A stretch of DNA of 8,366 nucleotides from CAYOHP01 sp964403795 [NCBI: uncultured bacterium] (GTDB lineage Bacteria; Muiribacteriota; UBA6191; CAZXTJ01): positions 1 to 8,366 of the forward strand of contig CAYOHP010000211.1 of NCBI GenBank assembly GCA_964403795.1, in the 5' to 3' direction. Of this stretch, positions 6,642 to 8,366 are shown piece after piece. The notes beneath the pieces are model-generated. The model saw only the letters and a program-made list of their open reading frames with translations. It ran no database searches and was not told the origin of the DNA. Made by a program: the position numbers and the translations under genes. Within the stretch, counting starts at the first letter, position 1; the number at the start of each line of letters is the position of its first letter.

Positions 6642-7532
6642 GTGATCTGGATGGGCGTGCCGACGACCTCTGCGGGTGGATCCTCCTGGTTCTCGTTCCT
6701 CGATCCGCTGGTGAACCTCATCAGCGATCCCGTCTCGACCGTCTCGGGTTGGGGCTCTTCCGCCTGGAACTGGCTCTCAGCCCCGTCCTCCCCCACCGTG
6801 CCCGGTCCCAATGCCGGGACCACGGGAGCTCCGCCTGCCGGCGCCTTCGCCGGGCGGACGGCCCGCAACGCCGCCCTGGGCACCCTGCTCACCGCCGCTG
6901 CCGGCGCCGGGCTCGCCAACCACAACGGCTTCGGCGCCAACCTGTTCCCGGGTTTCGACCCCAGGGCCAGCAATTTCGGGAGCAGCTGGGCCAGCTCTCC
7001 GTTCTCGGCCGCTCCGCTCGCCAACTCGCCCTTGAACATTCCCTTCCTCGACGCCAACAACCGTCCCCAGGGCGTCACCCAGGTCCGGGGAGTGAACGGG
7101 ACCATGTGGAGGGGCCAGCGGGTCGACGGCGCCAACACCACCGCCATCCAGCAGAACGGCGGGAACGTCGCCTGGGTCGCCCAGGGGACGTACAACGTGA
7201 ACAACCCGAACTTCACCGGGAACGTCTTCACCGGCGTGGTGGGCGAGATGCAGGGCGGCGGCCACTACACGGCGGGCGTCAGTGGCTACAACCAGGACCG
7301 CAGCACCCGGTTCTGGAACGACCTCTGGACCTATGATGCCGGCGGCAACGTGACCAACCGGTGGGACCCGGAAAGCGGCCGGTTCCTCACCAATGCGATC
7401 CAGCAGGGCAGTGGCGGGATGCAGTGGACCTCCACCCCGACCACCTTCACCCCGGATCGGCCGGTGCAGACCTCCGACTCGGGTACCCCGCCGACGGCCC
7501 CGGTGCCGACCACCGGTACCCCTCCTACCTGA
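6642..7532 (+). CDS. Uncharacterised Gly/Asn/Ser/Pro-rich protein
   Basis: GTG at 6642 has GAAGG (6633-6637) 4 bases upstream; ATG at 6651 is an alternative start three codons later. The product has 296 residues. I do not recognise the family. Residues 1-45 are aromatic and Ser/Gly-rich with no basic lead, so it does not look like a standard Sec signal. A Pro-rich spacer follows (47-68), then a small-residue hydrophobic stretch (76-92, NAALGTLLTAAAGAGLA) that could be a membrane or helix-packing segment. Residues 95-215 are Asn/Gly/Phe-rich with beta-like alternation (GGNVAWVAQGTYNVNNPNFTG). Residues 220-240 contain one sequence close to an RHS/YD repeat (TYDAGGNVTNRWDPESGRF). The C-terminus (245-296) is a Pro/Thr tail. 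Composition suggests a surface, envelope or self-assembling protein, but this is inference. Codon use matches the pilin operon. The gene has its own candidate sigma-54 promoter and ends at a shared palindrome. Confidence 0.65.
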   Translation: MIWMGVPTTSAGGSSWFSFLDPLVNLISDPVSTVSGWGSSAWNWLSAPSSPTVPGPNAGTTGAPPAGAFAGRTARNAALGTLLTAAAGAGLANHNGFGANLFPGFDPRASNFGSSWASSPFSAAPLANSPLNIPFLDANNRPQGVTQVRGVNGTMWRGQRVDGANTTAIQQNGGNVAWVAQGTYNVNNPNFTGNVFTGVVGEMQGGGHYTAGVSGYNQDRSTRFWNDLWTYDAGGNVTNRWDPESGRFLTNAIQQGSGGMQWTSTPTTFTPDRPVQTSDSGTPPTAPVPTTGTPPT

Positions 7533-7557
7533 CCGGGGGAGCCGACCGAGAGCCAGC

Positions 7558-7584
7558 GGAGCCCGGGTCCCGGACCCGGGCTCC
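7558..7584. terminator. Near-perfect palindrome between convergent genes, bidirectional terminator-like
   Basis: The 27-base sequence is its own reverse complement except for the central base: GGAGCCCGGGTCC (7558-7570), one base, then GGACCCGGGCTCC (7572-7584). It lies 25 bases past the plus-strand stop (7532) and 5 bases past the minus-strand stop, exactly where a terminator serving both genes would be. No T-run follows on either strand, so U-tract-dependent termination would be weak. Confidence 0.65.
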
Positions 7585-7589
7585 CTGCT

Positions 7590-8186
7590 TCAGTGGACGG
7601 TCGGACCGGTAACCCGGCCGACCCGCTGCAAGGCCACGGTCCATTGGCGCAGCGCCGCATCGACCACGCCGTTGGCGCGGCTTGCCGAGGGAGCCAGCTG
7701 CACGGCCTCGTACCAATCCACGGCCCGCCCCACGTCCACGGCGGACCGGAAATCCGCCAGGTCACCGAGCATGGTGAGCACGAAGGCCGTGTCATGCAGG
7801 CCGGCGGAGTCGGACCCGGCCCACCCACCGGTCGCCTCCTGGGTCGAGGCCAGGTAGGCGAGCCCCCGGGCGAAGGCCGCCCCATCGATCTCTCCCGCCG
7901 AGAGGGCCCGCAGCACGAGGCTGGTGGTCCAGGGGTTCTCCCAGCCGCCCAGGCTGTCCTGGGCCGCCAACAGGGCGGCTCCCATCTCCCTCACCAGCGG
8001 ATCACCGGGACCCGACCCCATCTCGACCAGGGTCAGGATCCCGAGGGCCGCGGCCGCCGACAGGGAGCGGACCCGATCCACCGACCAGGCGGACCACTCG
8101 CTGCGGCGCTCGGCCAGCATCCGGGCCAGGGCATCGACCCGCCCCTCGCTCCAGAGCTTGCGGATCTCTTCGCGGTGGATGGCCAT
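7590..8186 (-). CDS. Small alpha-toroid repeat protein, prenyltransferase/squalene-cyclase-like
   Basis: The ATG (8186-8184) has GAGAGGGGT (8199-8191) about 4 bases upstream. The product is 198 residues with no signal peptide. Two tandem QW-type repeats are visible: LLAAQDSLGGW (72-82) and LASTQEATGGW (112-122), spaced 40 residues apart. Each is followed by a helix (TTSLVLRALSAG; HDTAFVLTMLGDL). The QxxxGGW signature with about 40-50-residue spacing is typical of the alpha/alpha-toroid of squalene cyclases and prenyltransferase beta subunits. A third unit (about 149-190) is degenerate and lacks the GGW. Full enzymes have five or more such repeats and an Asp-rich or DxDD catalytic motif; neither is here, so this is probably a binding or scaffold version rather than a cyclase. 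The N-terminal 40 residues (helical, MAIHREEIRKLWSEG) are unassigned. The gene converges on the plus-strand Gly/Asn-rich gene. Confidence 0.7.
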   Translation of the reverse strand: MAIHREEIRKLWSEGRVDALARMLAERRSEWSAWSVDRVRSLSAAAALGILTLVEMGSGPGDPLVREMGAALLAAQDSLGGWENPWTTSLVLRALSAGEIDGAAFARGLAYLASTQEATGGWAGSDSAGLHDTAFVLTMLGDLADFRSAVDVGRAVDWYEAVQLAPSASRANGVVDAALRQWTVALQRVGRVTGPTVH

Positions 8187-8190
8187 GGCA

Positions 8191-8210
8191 ACCCCTCTCG
8201 GCTAAGGGGT
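8191..8210 (-). promoter_or_regulatory. Ribosome-binding site within a possible 6-bp hairpin
   Basis: On the minus strand AGGGGT (8196-8191) is part of the Shine-Dalgarno sequence of the alpha-toroid gene. It can pair with ACCCCT (8210-8205) across an 8-base loop. If the transcript includes both arms, folding would hide the ribosome site. The stem is short, so the effect is uncertain. Confidence 0.35.
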
Positions 8211-8213
8211 GGC

Positions 8214-8243
8214 AGTCTATTCCGCTCCAGGAGCGGCACGCAA
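8214..8243 (-). promoter_or_regulatory. Sigma-70-type promoter candidate with a dyad in the spacer
   Basis: Read on the minus strand, TTGCGT (8243-8238) and TAGACT (8219-8214) are separated by 18 bases, a weak match to -35 and -10 elements. The spacer contains a perfect 7-bp inverted repeat, CCGCTCC-A-GGAGCGG (8222-8236 on the plus strand). A dyad in this position is where a regulator that acts on promoter spacing or blocks polymerase would bind. The start codon lies 28 bases past the -10 element. Confidence 0.35.
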
Positions 8244-8318
8244 CCCATCCGAGAGAGATCGGACCGGATACGGGGCGGCTCTCGCCCCTCGTGGTGAGCC
8301 TGCAGCTCGCCCGCAAGG

Positions 8319-8365
8319 GGCTCGCCAGCGACGGGCTACGCCTCGCTGCTCCCCCTGGCGGAGCC
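8319..8365. repeat. Imperfect inverted repeat at the right edge
   Basis: GGCTCGCCAG (8319-8328) pairs with CTGGCGGAGCC (8355-8365) with one bulged base, and inside it AGCGA (8327-8331) pairs with TCGCT (8343-8347). The structure is cut at the window end. It might be a dispersed palindromic repeat or the start of a mobile element. A plus-strand frame from GTG at 8291 or 8294 is open to the edge, but nothing supports it as a gene. Confidence 0.4.
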
Positions 8366-8366
8366 A

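Noticed and set aside
7300-7370. Calling the Gly/Asn-rich protein an RHS protein
   Set aside because: There is only one YD-like unit, and no RHS core domain or tandem repeats.
1-8366. CRISPR arrays, tRNA, rRNA, transposases
   Set aside because: No regularly spaced direct repeats, cloverleaf-like segments, conserved rRNA stretches or transposase motifs were seen on either strand.

Overview
The window is GC-rich DNA (high G/C at third codon positions throughout) from what is most likely a diderm (Gram-negative-type) bacterium. Support for this is a type IV pilin-like gene cluster ending in a predicted outer-membrane-type lipoprotein, and a candidate sigma-54 promoter. I cannot assign a phylum from the sequence alone. 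No rRNA, tRNA, CRISPR array or transposase gene is visible.

Layout. (1) Bases 1-514, minus strand: the N-terminal 171 residues of a membrane-anchored, histidine-kinase-like protein that runs off the left edge. Its codon use (GCG for Ala) is the reverse of everything to its right (GCC for Ala). Both motifs expected in an active kinase look degenerate. (2) Bases about 515-575: a composition junction, with the start of the kinase-like gene facing the cut-off 5' side of a pilin-type gene. (3) Bases about 542-5895, plus strand: a tightly packed cassette. It holds the C-terminal tail of a pilin-like protein, then a class III prepilin (PilV/GspI-like, stop/start overlap TGATG), then a PilX/GspK-like protein (GTGA overlap), then a 1301-residue Cys-paired lipoprotein in the position where PilY1 tip adhesins normally sit. 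(4) Bases 5911-5940: a perfect 11-bp hairpin, followed by a DUF309 gene. (5) A candidate sigma-54 promoter at 6580-6595 precedes a 296-residue Gly/Asn/Pro/Thr-rich protein of unknown function. (6) A near-perfect palindrome at 7558-7584 separates that gene from a convergent minus-strand gene for a small alpha-toroid (prenyltransferase/squalene-cyclase-like repeat) protein. That gene has its own promoter-like region with a dyad inside the spacer. (7) The right edge ends inside an imperfect inverted repeat.

How the parts fit. The four genes of region 3 are best read as one translationally coupled operon for a type IV pilus or pseudopilus tip: minor pilins that prime assembly plus a large exported partner. 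Regions 5 and 6 appear to be independent single-gene units. The most interesting points are the uncharacterised lipoprotein with four closely spaced Cys pairs, the sigma-54 candidate in front of an orphan Gly/Asn-rich gene, the apparent pseudokinase, and the codon-use break, which may be an assembly join or a transfer boundary.
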